Positions 9,989 to 18,969 of a stretch of 64,000 nucleotides of DNA are shown one piece after another. The translations under genes were made by a program, and so were the position numbers. Source of the DNA: Vibrio atypicus (lineage in GTDB: Bacteria; Pseudomonadota; Gammaproteobacteria; Enterobacterales; Vibrionaceae). Position 1 is the first letter of the stretch. Each line of letters opens with the position of its first letter. Under the pieces are notes generated by a model. That model did not search any database and was not told the DNA's origin. It worked only from the letters and a program-made list of their open reading frames with translations. The stretch lies in the NCBI RefSeq assembly GCF_009811315.1, contig NZ_BLID01000007.1, positions 124,001 through 188,000 on the forward strand, read 5' to 3'.

Positions 9989-10044
9989 AACAAGAAACGG
10001 TTACTTTAAATAACTAGATCCAACCAATAGAAGGATAGATCGCC

Positions 10045-12708
10045 ATGTCTGACATGAAGCATGACGTAGACGCACTGGAAACTCAAGATTGGCTACAAGC
10101 CCTTGAATCAGTTGTTCGTGAAGAAGGTGTAGAACGTGCACAGTTTCTACTAGAAACAGTTCTAGAAAAAGCACGTCTAGACGGCGTTGATATGCCAACA
10201 GGTATCAACACAAACTACATTAACACGATTCCAGCAGCACAAGAGCCAGCTTACCCAGGTGACACGACTCTTGAACGCCGTATTCGCTCAATCATTCGCT
10301 GGAACGCAATCATGATCGTATTGCGTGCATCTAAGAAAGACCTCGACCTTGGTGGTCACATGGCTTCTTACCAGTCAGCGGCTGCATTCTACGAAGTATG
10401 TTTCAACCACTTCTTCCGCGCTCCAAATGAGACGGACGGTGGCGATCTAGTTTATTACCAAGGTCACATCTCACCAGGTATCTACTCTCGTGCATTCGTT
10501 GAAGGTCGTCTAACTGAAGAGCAGCTAGATAACTTCCGTCAAGAAGTAGACGGCAAAGGTATCCCATCATACCCGCACCCTAAACTGATGCCTGAATTCT
10601 GGCAGTTCCCGACAGTATCTATGGGTCTTGGCCCAATCTCTGCGATCTACCAAGCGCGTTTCCTTAAGTACCTAGAAGGTCGTGGTCTGAAAGATACTTC
10701 TGCTCAACGTGTATACGCTTTCCTAGGCGACGGTGAGATGGATGAGCCAGAATCACGTGGTGCTATCTCTTTCGCTGCGCGTGAGAAGCTAGACAACCTA
10801 TGTTTCCTAATCAACTGTAACCTACAGCGTCTAGACGGCCCTGTAATGGGTAACGGTAGCATCATCCAAGAACTTGAAGGCCTATTTAAAGGTGCAGGTT
10901 GGAACGTTGTTAAAGTTATCTGGGGTAGCAACTGGGATTCTCTACTAGCTAAAGACACTACTGGTAAGCTTCTTCAACTAATGAACGAAACTATCGATGG
11001 TGACTACCAGACATTCAAATCTAAAGATGGCGCATACGTACGTGAGCACTTCTTTGGTAAGTACCCAGAAACAGCTGCACTAGTTGCAGACATGACTGAC
11101 GACCAAATCTTCGAACTGAAGCGTGGTGGTCACGATTCTTCTAAACTGTTCGCTGCATTCAACAATGCAAAAGAGACAGGCGGCAAGCCAACAGTAATCC
11201 TAGCTAAGACAGTTAAAGGTTACGGTATGGGTGAAGCTGCTGAAGGTAAGAACATCGCGCACGGTGTTAAGAAGATGGACATGACTCACGTACAATACCT
11301 ACGTGACCGTCTAGGCCTACAAGACATCCTTTCTGATGAGAAAGTGTCTGAGCTTCCTTACCTGAAACTGGAAGAAGGTTCTGCTGAATACGAATACCTA
11401 CATGCTCGTCGTAAAGCCCTACAAGGTTACACGCCAGCGCGTCTGCCAAAATTCACTCAAGAATTCAAAGTACCAGAGCTAGAAGAGTTTGCTCCTCTAC
11501 TAGGTGCACAGAAGCGTGAAATTTCAACGACTATGGCTTACGTACGTACGCTAAACATCCTACTGAAAGACAAGAACATTGGTAAGAACATCGTTCCTAT
11601 CATCTGTGATGAAGCTCGTACGTTCGGTATGGAAGGTCTGTTCCGTCAAGTTGGTATCTACAACCCACACGGTCAAGAATACACACCTGAAGATAAAGGC
11701 ATCGTTTCTTACTACAAAGAAGCAACATCAGGCCAAGTTCTTCAAGAAGGTATCAATGAACTAGGCTCAATGGCATCTTGGGTTGCTGCTGCTACGTCTT
11801 ACAGCACAAACGATCTGCCAATGATCCCGTTCTACATCTACTACTCAATGTTCGGTTTCCAACGTATTGGTGATATGGCATGGCTAGCAGGTGACCAACA
11901 AGCTCGTGGCTTCCTATTAGGTGCTACAGCTGGTCGTACAACACTGAACGGTGAAGGTCTACAGCACGAAGATGGCCACTCGCACATTCAAGCGAACACT
12001 ATCCCTAACTGTATCTCTTACGATCCAACATTCGCTTACGAGCTAGCAGTAATCATGCAAGATGGTATCCGTCGTATGTACGGTCCTGAGCAAGAAAACA
12101 TTTACTACTACCTAACAGTAATGAATGAAAACTACGCAATGCCAGCAATGCCAGAAGGTGCTGAAGAAGGCATCCGTAAAGGTATCTACAAGCTTGAGTC
12201 TCACGAAGGTGCTAAGGGTAAAGTTCAGCTAATGAGTTCTGGTACTATCATGAACGAAGTGCGTAAAGCAGCGACTATCCTAAGTGAAGAGTACGGCGTA
12301 GCGTCTGATGTATTCTCTGTAACGTCTTTCAACGAGCTAACTCGTGATGGCCAAGATGCAGAGCGCTACAACATGCTTCACCCAGAAGCGGAAGCGAAAG
12401 TACCGTACATCACAACAGTTCTTGGCAGTGAGCCAGCAATCGCTGCGACTGACTACATGAAGAACTACGCTGAGCAAGTGCGTGCATTCATGCCTACTGA
12501 ATCATACAAAGTACTGGGTACAGATGGCTTTGGTCGTTCAGACAGTCGTGAGAACCTACGTCGTCACTTTGAAGTTAACGCGGGCTACGTTGTGGTCGCT
12601 GCACTAACTGAACTAGCGAAACGTGGTGATGTTGAGAAGTCTGTTGTTGCTGAAGCAATTGCTAAGTTCAACATCGACACTGAAAAAACAAACCCACAAT
12701 ACGCTTAA
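10045..12708 (+). CDS. aceE: Pyruvate dehydrogenase E1 component
   Basis: Thiamine-diphosphate-dependent homodimeric E1 of the pyruvate dehydrogenase complex: decarboxylates pyruvate and acetylates the E2 lipoyl groups. Length 887 equals E. coli AceE. The ThDP/Mg motif is clear at about residues 228-262 (LGDGEMDEPES through LINCNLQ). C-terminal ETDGFGRSDSRENLRRHFEV-type segment (here LGTDGFGRSDS) is present. AGAAGGA lies upstream of ATG 10045. Codon choice is strongly biased (CTA, GGT, CGT, AAC), as expected of a highly expressed gene, and differs visibly from the flanking recJ and pdhR. Confidence 0.98.
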   Translation: MSDMKHDVDALETQDWLQALESVVREEGVERAQFLLETVLEKARLDGVDMPTGINTNYINTIPAAQEPAYPGDTTLERRIRSIIRWNAIMIVLRASKKDLDLGGHMASYQSAAAFYEVCFNHFFRAPNETDGGDLVYYQGHISPGIYSRAFVEGRLTEEQLDNFRQEVDGKGIPSYPHPKLMPEFWQFPTVSMGLGPISAIYQARFLKYLEGRGLKDTSAQRVYAFLGDGEMDEPESRGAISFAAREKLDNLCFLINCNLQRLDGPVMGNGSIIQELEGLFKGAGWNVVKVIWGSNWDSLLAKDTTGKLLQLMNETIDGDYQTFKSKDGAYVREHFFGKYPETAALVADMTDDQIFELKRGGHDSSKLFAAFNNAKETGGKPTVILAKTVKGYGMGEAAEGKNIAHGVKKMDMTHVQYLRDRLGLQDILSDEKVSELPYLKLEEGSAEYEYLHARRKALQGYTPARLPKFTQEFKVPELEEFAPLLGAQKREISTTMAYVRTLNILLKDKNIGKNIVPIICDEARTFGMEGLFRQVGIYNPHGQEYTPEDKGIVSYYKEATSGQVLQEGINELGSMASWVAAATSYSTNDLPMIPFYIYYSMFGFQRIGDMAWLAGDQQARGFLLGATAGRTTLNGEGLQHEDGHSHIQANTIPNCISYDPTFAYELAVIMQDGIRRMYGPEQENIYYYLTVMNENYAMPAMPEGAEEGIRKGIYKLESHEGAKGKVQLMSSGTIMNEVRKAATILSEEYGVASDVFSVTSFNELTRDGQDAERYNMLHPEAEAKVPYITTVLGSEPAIAATDYMKNYAEQVRAFMPTESYKVLGTDGFGRSDSRENLRRHFEVNAGYVVVAALTELAKRGDVEKSVVAEAIAKFNIDTEKTNPQYA

Positions 12709-12738
12709 TACAGCGCTTAACTAGAAGGTAAATAAGCA

Positions 12739-14631
12739 ATGGCAATCGAAATTAATGTACCTGACATTGGTGCGGATGAGGTTGAAGTTACTGAGATTCT
12801 TGTAAGCGTTGGCGACAAGGTTGAAGAAGAACAGTCTCTGATCACTGTTGAAGGCGACAAAGCTTCTATGGAAGTTCCAGCGTCTCAATCAGGTATCGTT
12901 AAAGAAATCAAAGTAGCTGAAGGCGATTCAGTAACAACTGGTTCTCTTATCATGATTTTCGAAGCCGAGGGTGCAGCTGAAGCTGCACCTGCTCCTGTGG
13001 CGGAAGCGGCTCCAGCTCCAGCTCCAGCAGCAGCGGCAGCAGAACTAAAAGAAGTTCACGTTCCTGATATCGGTGGCGACGAAGTAGAAGTTACTGAGAT
13101 CATGGTTAAAGTTGGCGATGCAGTAGAAGAAGAGCAATCACTTCTAACTGTAGAAGGCGACAAAGCTTCTATGGAAGTACCAGCACCATTTGCAGGTACG
13201 GTTAAAGAGATCAAGATTGCTGAAGGTGATTCAGTAACAACTGGTTCTCTAGTGATGGTATTCGAAGTTGCTGGTTCAGCACCTGCAGCAGCTCCGGCTC
13301 CTGCGGCGGCAGCACCAGTTGCAGCGGCGCCAGCAGCATCAGCTGAAAAAGAAGTAAACGTTCCAGATATCGGCGGTGACGAAGTAGAAGTTACTGAGAT
13401 CATGGTTAAAGTTGGCGATACAGTAGAAGAAGAGCAATCTCTGATCACTGTAGAAGGCGACAAAGCTTCTATGGAAGTACCAGCACCATTCGCAGGTACC
13501 GTTAAAGAGATCAAGATTACTGAAGGCGGTTCAGTAACGACTGGCTCTCTAATCATGGTATTTGAAGTGGCAGGTTCAGCTCCTGCTCAAGCAGCGGCAC
13601 CTGTAGCAGCACCAGCTGCAACTCCAGCTCCTGTGGCAGCATCTGCTCCAGCAGTAAAAGCTGAAGCTCCTGCAGCTAACGACTTCCAAGAGAACGGTGA
13701 CTACGCACACGCATCTCCAGTTGTTCGTCGTCTAGCTCGTGAATTTGGCGTTAACCTTTCTAAGGTTAAAGGTACTGGTCGTAAGAGCCGTATCCTGAAA
13801 GAAGACGTTCAAGCTTACGTTAAAGATGCACTTAAGCGTCTTGAGTCTGGTGCTGCGGCATCTGGCAAAGGCGGTGACGGCTCTGCGCTTGGTCTACTAC
13901 CTTGGCCAAAAGTTGATTTCAGCAAGTTCGGTGAAACTGAAGTTCAGAAGCTTTCTAAGATCAAGAAGATCTCTGGTGCTAACCTACACCGTAACTGGGT
14001 AATGATCCCTCACGTTACACAGTGGGATAATGCTGACATCACAGAGCTAGAAGCATTCCGTAAAGAACAGAATGCAATCGAAGCGAAGAAAGACACTGGT
14101 ATGAAGATCACGCCACTTGTGTTCATCATGAAAGCAGTAGCGAAAGCACTAGAAGCATTCCCAGCGTTTAACTCTTCTCTTTCTGAAGATGGCGAAAGCA
14201 TCATTCTTAAGAAGTACGTAAACGTAGGTATCGCAGTAGATACGCCAAACGGCCTTGTTGTTCCAGTATTTAAAGATGTGAACAAGAAAGGTATCTACGA
14301 GCTGTCTGAAGAGCTAATGGCTGTGTCGAAGAAAGCACGTGCTGGCAAGCTAACTGCAGCTGACATGCAAGGTGGTTGTTTCACAATCTCTAGCCTTGGT
14401 GGCATCGGCGGTACTGCATTTACACCAATCGTAAACGCTCCAGAAGTGGGTATCCTAGGTGTATCTAAGTCTGAAATGAAGCCAGTGTGGAACGGTAAAG
14501 AGTTCGAACCACGTCTACAACTTCCACTATCTCTATCATACGACCACCGTGTGATTGATGGTGCTGAAGGTGCACGTTTCATTACGTTCCTAAATGGTGC
14601 GCTATCAGACATTCGTCGTCTTGTTCTTTAA
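12739..14631 (+). CDS. aceF: Dihydrolipoyl acetyltransferase E2 with three lipoyl domains
   Basis: Core of the pyruvate dehydrogenase complex: carries acetyl groups on swinging lipoyl arms and transfers them to CoA. Three lipoyl domains with lipoylated Lys at residues 41, 142 and 242 (each in [12 protein letters not shown]) are joined by Ala/Pro-rich linkers. Then come the E1/E3-binding domain (about 325-365, [14 protein letters not shown]) and the catalytic domain with SYDHRVIDG near residue 602. Length 630 equals the three-lipoyl E. coli type. Lipoyl domains 2 and 3 are almost identical at DNA level. Thirty bases after aceE, same operon. Confidence 0.98.
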   Translation: MAIEINVPDIGADEVEVTEILVSVGDKVEEEQSLITVEGDKASMEVPASQSGIVKEIKVAEGDSVTTGSLIMIFEAEGAAEAAPAPVAEAAPAPAPAAAAAELKEVHVPDIGGDEVEVTEIMVKVGDAVEEEQSLLTVEGDKASMEVPAPFAGTVKEIKIAEGDSVTTGSLVMVFEVAGSAPAAAPAPAAAAPVAAAPAASAEKEVNVPDIGGDEVEVTEIMVKVGDTVEEEQSLITVEGDKASMEVPAPFAGTVKEIKITEGGSVTTGSLIMVFEVAGSAPAQAAAPVAAPAATPAPVAASAPAVKAEAPAANDFQENGDYAHASPVVRRLAREFGVNLSKVKGTGRKSRILKEDVQAYVKDALKRLESGAAASGKGGDGSALGLLPWPKVDFSKFGETEVQKLSKIKKISGANLHRNWVMIPHVTQWDNADITELEAFRKEQNAIEAKKDTGMKITPLVFIMKAVAKALEAFPAFNSSLSEDGESIILKKYVNVGIAVDTPNGLVVPVFKDVNKKGIYELSEELMAVSKKARAGKLTAADMQGGCFTISSLGGIGGTAFTPIVNAPEVGILGVSKSEMKPVWNGKEFEPRLQLPLSLSYDHRVIDGAEGARFITFLNGALSDIRRLVL

Positions 14632-14648
14632 TCGAAACTAGATGACAG

Positions 14649-14672
14649 AGAGGCGGCAAGTGAGCCGCCTCT
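14649..14672 (+). terminator. Stem-loop after aceF
   Basis: Perfect 9-bp GC-rich stem AGAGGCGGC / GCCGCCTCT with a 6-base loop, 17 bases past the aceF stop. The downstream T-run is weak (ATTACGAATAATT), so it may be a partial terminator or 3'-end protector, allowing some read-through into lpdA. Confidence 0.6.
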
Positions 14673-14898
14673 ATTACGAATAATTACCAAACAATTTGAT
14701 GCGAGACCTTAGTATAAATAGGGTTTTCTCAATTGAATTGTTGTCTAGCTCACAGGCTAAATTGATTTACTTTTCACTCCATTAACATCTCTGTAAACTG
14801 TTGGCGGTCTGAAAAATAACTGTTTAAAACAAATCGACTTGAACAAATAAATCAATACCCACTCAGCCTGTTAGGGATAATGACTACAAGAGGTCACA

Positions 14899-16326
14899 AT
14901 GAGCAAAGAAATTAAAGCCCAAGTTGTTGTACTTGGTTCTGGTCCTGCTGGTTACTCAGCTGCATTCCGTTGTGCAGACTTAGGTCTTGAAACTGTACTT
15001 ATCGAGCGCTACAGCACCCTAGGTGGTGTATGTCTGAACGTGGGTTGTATCCCATCAAAAGCGCTACTTCACGTATCTAAAGTAATCGAAGAAGCGAAAG
15101 CAATGGCTGATCACGGCGTTGTATTCGGTGAGCCGCAAACAGACATCAACAAGATTCGTATCTGGAAAGAGAAAGTTGTAAACCAACTGACTGGCGGTCT
15201 TGGCGGTATGGCTAAGATGCGTAAAGTTAACGTGGTAAACGGTTACGGTAAATTTACTGGTCCTAACTCTATCCTTGTAGAAGGTGAAGGCGAGTCAACA
15301 ACAGTTAATTTCGATAACGCTATCATCGCGGCGGGTTCTCGCCCTATCAAGCTACCATTTATCCCGCATGAAGACCCACGTATTTGGGATTCAACGGATG
15401 CACTAGAACTTAAAGAAGTTCCTGGAAAACTACTTATCATGGGCGGTGGTATCATCGGTCTAGAAATGGGTACGGTTTACCAATCTCTTGGTTCTAAAGT
15501 AGACGTGGTTGAAATGTTCGACCAAGTTATCCCTGCTGCGGATAAAGATATCGTTAAAGTTTACACTAAACGTGTGAAGAACAAGTTCAACCTAATGCTA
15601 GAAACGAAAGTGACAGCGGTTGAAGCTAAAGAAGACGGTATCTACGTTTCAATGGAAGGCAAAAAAGCGCCAGCAGAAGCTGAGCGTTACGATGCTGTTC
15701 TTGTTGCCATTGGCCGTGTACCAAACGGTCAGCTAATTGATGCAGAGAAAGCGGGTCTTGAAGTAGACGAGCGCGGTTTCATCAATGTTGATAAGCAGAT
15801 GCGTACAAACGTACCTCATATCTTTGCTATCGGTGACGTTGTTGGTCAACCAATGCTTGCGCACAAAGGTGTGCATGAAGGTCACGTAGCAGCTGAAGTT
15901 ATTTCTGGCAAGAAGCATTACTTCGACCCTAAAGTTATCCCATCAATCGCTTACACTGAGCCAGAAGTGGCATGGGTTGGTAAAACAGAGAAAGAAGCGA
16001 AAGCAGAAGGCATTAACTACGAAACAGCAACATTCCCATGGGCTGCTTCAGGTCGTGCAATCGCATCTGACTGTTCAGACGGTATGACTAAGCTGATCTT
16101 TGATAAAGAGACTCACCGCGTAATTGGTGGTGCTATCGTTGGTACAAACGGTGGTGAACTACTAGGTGAAATCGGTCTTGCTATCGAGATGGGTTGTGAT
16201 GCTGAAGATATCGCTCTAACTATCCACGCTCACCCAACTCTACACGAGTCTGTTGGTCTAGCGGCGGAAGTGTTTGAAGGTTCAATCACTGACCTTCCAA
16301 ACCCTAAAGCGAAAAAGAAGAAGTAA
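14899..16326 (+). CDS. lpdA: Dihydrolipoyl dehydrogenase (E3)
   Basis: FAD enzyme that reoxidises lipoamide for the pyruvate and 2-oxoglutarate dehydrogenase complexes and the glycine cleavage system. FAD motif VVLGSGPAGYSAA is at the N-terminus; the redox disulfide C45/C50 is in GGVCLNVGCIPSK; the NAD fold has LLIMGGGIIGLEMG; the C-terminal His-Glu pair is in HAHPTLHES. The tail is PKAKKKK. The 267-base gap after aceF suggests an additional own promoter, as in E. coli (a candidate TTGGCG/TTTAAA lies near 14800 but is weak). GAGG precedes the ATG. Confidence 0.98.
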   Translation: MSKEIKAQVVVLGSGPAGYSAAFRCADLGLETVLIERYSTLGGVCLNVGCIPSKALLHVSKVIEEAKAMADHGVVFGEPQTDINKIRIWKEKVVNQLTGGLGGMAKMRKVNVVNGYGKFTGPNSILVEGEGESTTVNFDNAIIAAGSRPIKLPFIPHEDPRIWDSTDALELKEVPGKLLIMGGGIIGLEMGTVYQSLGSKVDVVEMFDQVIPAADKDIVKVYTKRVKNKFNLMLETKVTAVEAKEDGIYVSMEGKKAPAEAERYDAVLVAIGRVPNGQLIDAEKAGLEVDERGFINVDKQMRTNVPHIFAIGDVVGQPMLAHKGVHEGHVAAEVISGKKHYFDPKVIPSIAYTEPEVAWVGKTEKEAKAEGINYETATFPWAASGRAIASDCSDGMTKLIFDKETHRVIGGAIVGTNGGELLGEIGLAIEMGCDAEDIALTIHAHPTLHESVGLAAEVFEGSITDLPNPKAKKKK

Positions 16327-16348
16327 TCGCTTCTAAATAGATAATAGA

Positions 16349-16377
16349 AAGCCGCTGAATCTGTTCAGCGGCTTTTT
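16349..16377 (+). terminator. Rho-independent terminator of lpdA
   Basis: Stem AAGCCGCTGAA / TTCAGCGGCTT with a 4-base loop and TTTTTT following, 22 bases past the lpdA stop. Confidence 0.92.
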
Positions 16378-16407
16378 TGTTTGTGTGACAAATTTTAGTA
16401 ATGCTAT

Positions 16408-16440
16408 AAAAAAAGCTGACACCTAAGTATCAGCTTTTTC
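16408..16440 (-). terminator. Terminator of the LuxR-type regulator gene
   Basis: AAAAGCTGA ... TCAGCTTTT hairpin flanked by A-runs on one side and T-runs on the other, so it could act in both directions. It is 17 bases beyond the stop of the minus-strand regulator. Confidence 0.8.
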
Positions 16441-16456
16441 TCATCGATAACTGCGA

Positions 16457-17071
16457 TTAGTGGTCGCGGTTATAAATACACAGCATATCTAAGTAACTTT
16501 GTGTTAGTTTGTTCAGTGCTTCAGGATTTTGTACACGGTTTGCCTGTACAAACAGAGAGTAACAAATTCCGTGGAACAGCGTCGCAAGATCAGCTGGGTC
16601 GTGTTGATCGCACACTTCACCACGCTCAATCGCTTTAATGAACATATTTTGAACCAGCAATTGGTTAGTGCGATTTGTGGTGACAAACAGCGGCCACACT
16701 TCATCACGTGTTGATGCACTCCACTCAAACCACACTTTAAGCCAGTGACAATCATTCACTACCAAGTCTACCATTGCAGATGTTAGGTTCTGTAAATTGT
16801 CTTTTGCGTGTAAGTCTAAGTCGATGTTATCAGATAGAAAGTTAGAGAATTGGCGTACGACGTAGTTGAGTACGTCATCAACGAGGTCTTCACGAGTTGG
16901 GAAGTAGTTAAAAACCGTCGCGACTGAAACCTGAGCGATTTCAGCAATGTCTGCATGACCACCACGACCGATACCGCGGCGTGCGAACACTTCCAGTGAG
17001 ATTTCCATAAGTTGTTGTTTTCTCTTTTGCGGAGAAAGACGCGTGCGCGGCCTTTTAGCTATAGAGTCCAT
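16457..17071 (-). CDS. luxR: Quorum-sensing master regulator, LuxR/HapR/OpaR/SmcR type (TetR family)
   Basis: High-cell-density regulator of the Vibrio quorum circuit, controlling protease, biofilm, motility, secretion and competence genes. The 204-residue protein starts MDSIAKRPRTRLSP and has a TetR helix-turn-helix at about 20-65 (GGHADIAEIAQVSVATVFNYFPTR in two segments), the hallmark of this subfamily; WFEWSASTRDEVWPLF and the C-terminus LDMLCIYNRDH match the V. harveyi-group protein closely. AGGAA precedes the ATG. Location between lpdA and hpt is the usual Vibrio position. The short leader contains a Qrr small-RNA target. It is not the acyl-homoserine-lactone LuxR of V. fischeri. Confidence 0.97.
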   Translation of the reverse strand: MDSIAKRPRTRLSPQKRKQQLMEISLEVFARRGIGRGGHADIAEIAQVSVATVFNYFPTREDLVDDVLNYVVRQFSNFLSDNIDLDLHAKDNLQNLTSAMVDLVVNDCHWLKVWFEWSASTRDEVWPLFVTTNRTNQLLVQNMFIKAIERGEVCDQHDPADLATLFHGICYSLFVQANRVQNPEALNKLTQSYLDMLCIYNRDH

Positions 17072-17079
17072 ATCAATTT

Positions 17080-17101
17080 CCTTGCCATTTGAGTTGTAGT
17101 G
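17080..17101 (-). promoter_or_regulatory. Predicted Qrr sRNA target in the luxR leader
   Basis: On the mRNA strand, CACTACAACTCAAATGGCAA immediately precedes and overlaps the Shine-Dalgarno. It can pair, with small gaps, with the conserved Qrr core (GCCAACUGACGUUGUUAGUG in V. harveyi/V. cholerae, from memory). Pairing here would occlude the ribosome site at low cell density. A small GGGCAAAGCCC hairpin lies directly upstream (17101-17111). Confidence 0.7.
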
Positions 17102-17146
17102 GGCTTTGCCCTATTTAGTATTTTATTATTTGCTTAAAGCATAATG

Positions 17147-17175
17147 AGTGTAATGGTGCATATAAAATAGGTCAA
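17147..17175 (-). promoter_or_regulatory. Putative luxR sigma-70 promoter
   Basis: Minus-strand TTGACC (17175-17170) and TACACT (17152-17147), 17-base spacing. Predicted start near 17140 gives a roughly 70-base leader. Confidence 0.6.
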
Positions 17176-17190
17176 CGTTTTCAGTACACT

Positions 17191-17211
17191 TTATAACCAT
17201 AATTGTTAATA
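17191..17211. promoter_or_regulatory. Candidate LuxR-family autoregulatory site
   Basis: TTATAACCATAATTGTTAAT is an imperfect palindrome sharing about 13 of 21 positions with the published V. harveyi LuxR motif TTATTGATAAATTTATCAAT(AA). It is 16 bases upstream of the predicted -35, a plausible place for the known autorepression. The call rests on pattern only. Confidence 0.4.
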
Positions 17212-17322
17212 TCCGTGCTACGTATCATATGGTTTGCGTTGTTGATGTTTGTTTTCTGATGCATGAGACTGTTTCATTGCGCTGCAGCAGTGTTAAACTA
17301 CGCGCTCGAAAACATCAGCTAG

Positions 17323-17341
17323 TATTTAGTTGGACTAAATA
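17323..17341. repeat. Palindrome in the hpt leader
   Basis: TATTTAGT-TGG-ACTAAATA: perfect 8-bp arms about 28 bases before the hpt start. Could be an operator or a leader hairpin; no matching regulator is recognised. Confidence 0.4.
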
Positions 17342-17368
17342 GTAGACAACGTGATAAATGAGATTGGT

Positions 17369-17899
17369 ATGAAACATACAGTAGAAGTAATGATTTCTGA
17401 GCAAGAGGTTCAGGAGCGTGTACGTGAACTTGGTAAACAAATTACTGCTCACTATGAAGGTAGTGAAGATTTGGTTCTAGTCGGCCTACTGCGTGGCTCT
17501 TTTGTCTTTATGGCAGATTTAGCTCGTAGCATTGAACTGACTCACCAAGTGGACTTTATGACCGCTTCTAGCTATGGCAATACCATGGAAAGCTCGCGTG
17601 ATGTTCGTATTCTCAAAGATCTTGATGATGACATCAAAGGTAAAGATGTGCTTTTAGTCGAAGATATTATCGACACCGGGAATACGTTAAACAAAGTGAA
17701 AGAGATCTTGAGCCTTCGAGATCCTAAATCTGTTCGCATTTGTACTTTACTTGATAAGCCTTCTCGCCGCGAAGTAGATGTGCCTGTTGAGTGGATTGGT
17801 TTTGAGATTCCAGATGAATTCGTTGTCGGTGTTGGTATCGACTATGCTCAAAAATACCGTCACCTACCATATATTGGTAAAGTAGTACCTCAAGAGTAG
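17369..17899 (+). CDS. hpt: Hypoxanthine phosphoribosyltransferase
   Basis: Purine salvage: hypoxanthine (and guanine) plus PRPP to IMP/GMP. The 176-residue product begins [14 protein letters not shown], aligning with E. coli Hpt from residue 1; the PRPP loop [11 protein letters not shown] and the flexible-loop region DFMTASSYG are present. ATG 17369 is chosen for that alignment; an in-frame GTG at 17351 would add MINEIG. Divergent from luxR, single gene, with its own terminator. Confidence 0.95.
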   Translation: MKHTVEVMISEQEVQERVRELGKQITAHYEGSEDLVLVGLLRGSFVFMADLARSIELTHQVDFMTASSYGNTMESSRDVRILKDLDDDIKGKDVLLVEDIIDTGNTLNKVKEILSLRDPKSVRICTLLDKPSRREVDVPVEWIGFEIPDEFVVGVGIDYAQKYRHLPYIGKVVPQE

Positions 17900-17920
17900 T
17901 TCAGCTCTAGAGTTGATATA

Positions 17921-17950
17921 AAAAACGCCCGCTTAAATAGCGGGCGTTTT
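17921..17950. terminator. Bidirectional terminator between hpt and can
   Basis: AAAACGCCCGCT / AGCGGGCGTTTT with a 5-base loop; A-run and T-run flanks serve the convergent genes hpt and can. Confidence 0.92.
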
Positions 17951-17967
17951 ACTTTCCTAGCGTGTAA

Positions 17968-18636
17968 TTATCGACACAGCAGCTTATGATCTGGATTGAG
18001 GATCGACTCCATCGCTTTTTGATAGGAAGTTTCGACCGACTCACGAGAGCTAGAGCGCACGCCTAAATACTCTAATTTCCCATCTCCGATTCCGTAGACA
18101 ACGCCGTGAATCTCAACATCTTGGCCACGCTCCCACGCGTTTTGCATAATGGTAGAGTTACCTAAGTTGTAAACTTGCTCAGCTACGTTTATTTCCCCTA
18201 ATTTGTCCGCTCTATCAGCGACAGGCATGTCATCAAGGTACTTGCGATGTTTAAAGTACAGATCGCGGATATGTAATAGCCAGTTGTTGATCAGTCCAAG
18301 TTGCGGGTTATCGATAGCGGCATTTACACCACCACACCCATAGTGACCACATACAATAATGTGTTTTACCTTGAGTACATCAACAGCGTATTGAACGACA
18401 GATAGGCAGTTGAGATCGGTATGAATCACTTGGTTGGCGACATTTCTGTGAACAAATAGCTCGCCAGAGTAGAGGCCTGTAAGTCGTTCAGCAGGCACAC
18501 GGCTATCTGAACAACCTATCCATAGAAAGCCTGGATTTTGTCCATCTTCCAATTTAGTAAAGTACTCTGGTCGTTCAGCTTTAATAGACTCAGACCACTT
18601 TGAGTTATTTTCAAATAGCTGCTTAATTTCTGGCAT
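17968..18636 (-). CDS. can: Beta-carbonic anhydrase
   Basis: Zinc enzyme interconverting CO2 and bicarbonate, needed for growth in air. Starting at ATG 18636 (MPEIKQLF) places the zinc and catalytic residues at C42, D44 (GCSDSR), H98 and C101 (CGHYGCGG), identical to E. coli Can numbering; this supports that start over an ATG nine bases upstream (18645) or TTG 18648. Product 222 residues. It is divergent from a SulP-family transporter. The order hpt-can-yadG-yadH is as in E. coli, with sulP inserted. Confidence 0.95.
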   Translation of the reverse strand: MPEIKQLFENNSKWSESIKAERPEYFTKLEDGQNPGFLWIGCSDSRVPAERLTGLYSGELFVHRNVANQVIHTDLNCLSVVQYAVDVLKVKHIIVCGHYGCGGVNAAIDNPQLGLINNWLLHIRDLYFKHRKYLDDMPVADRADKLGEINVAEQVYNLGNSTIMQNAWERGQDVEIHGVVYGIGDGKLEYLGVRSSSRESVETSYQKAMESILNPDHKLLCR

Positions 18637-18969
18637 TTTCTTCATCAATCCCTAAAAAAAACTTGCACCACTATACACAATGTTACAATTTCCTTCCTGT
18701 TAAAAATGCGTAAAAAGGCACTCATCTGACGTGTTTGAGCGCGAAAAATCATAAACTTAGGCGCGATCCGAACCAAAAGTTATAAAGTATGAAATATGAG
18801 ATACGATTAACACTTATCTCGTTCGAGTAACATTTGGTAAAGTGATGAAATTTGCTGCATTTCAACGAAGATTACTACTTATCTACGGAGATGCACTTTT
18901 AAAATTCGCGGTTATATTTTTAAATCGTGGTTGGATGTCGTAGTTGTTTATTTTGCATGGAGCAGAGTT
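18637..18969. other. can-sulP divergent intergenic region
   Basis: About 330 bases, AT-rich, with no gene recognised. It should hold promoters for can (minus) and sulP (plus). The only structure seen is a 6-bp inverted repeat GAGATA / TATCTC at 18798-18820. A GGAG-ATG at 18891 opens only a three-codon frame. Confidence 0.5.

Noticed and set aside
13056..13556. 166-residue minus-strand open frame
   Set aside because: It is the antisense shadow of the repetitive, GC-rich lipoyl-linker part of aceF; Ser/Thr/Pro-rich, no ribosome site and no family resemblance.
18931..18969. TTG start for the SulP gene 13 codons upstream
   Set aside because: No ribosome site; the GTG at 18970 has GGAG at ideal spacing. 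Not fully excluded.
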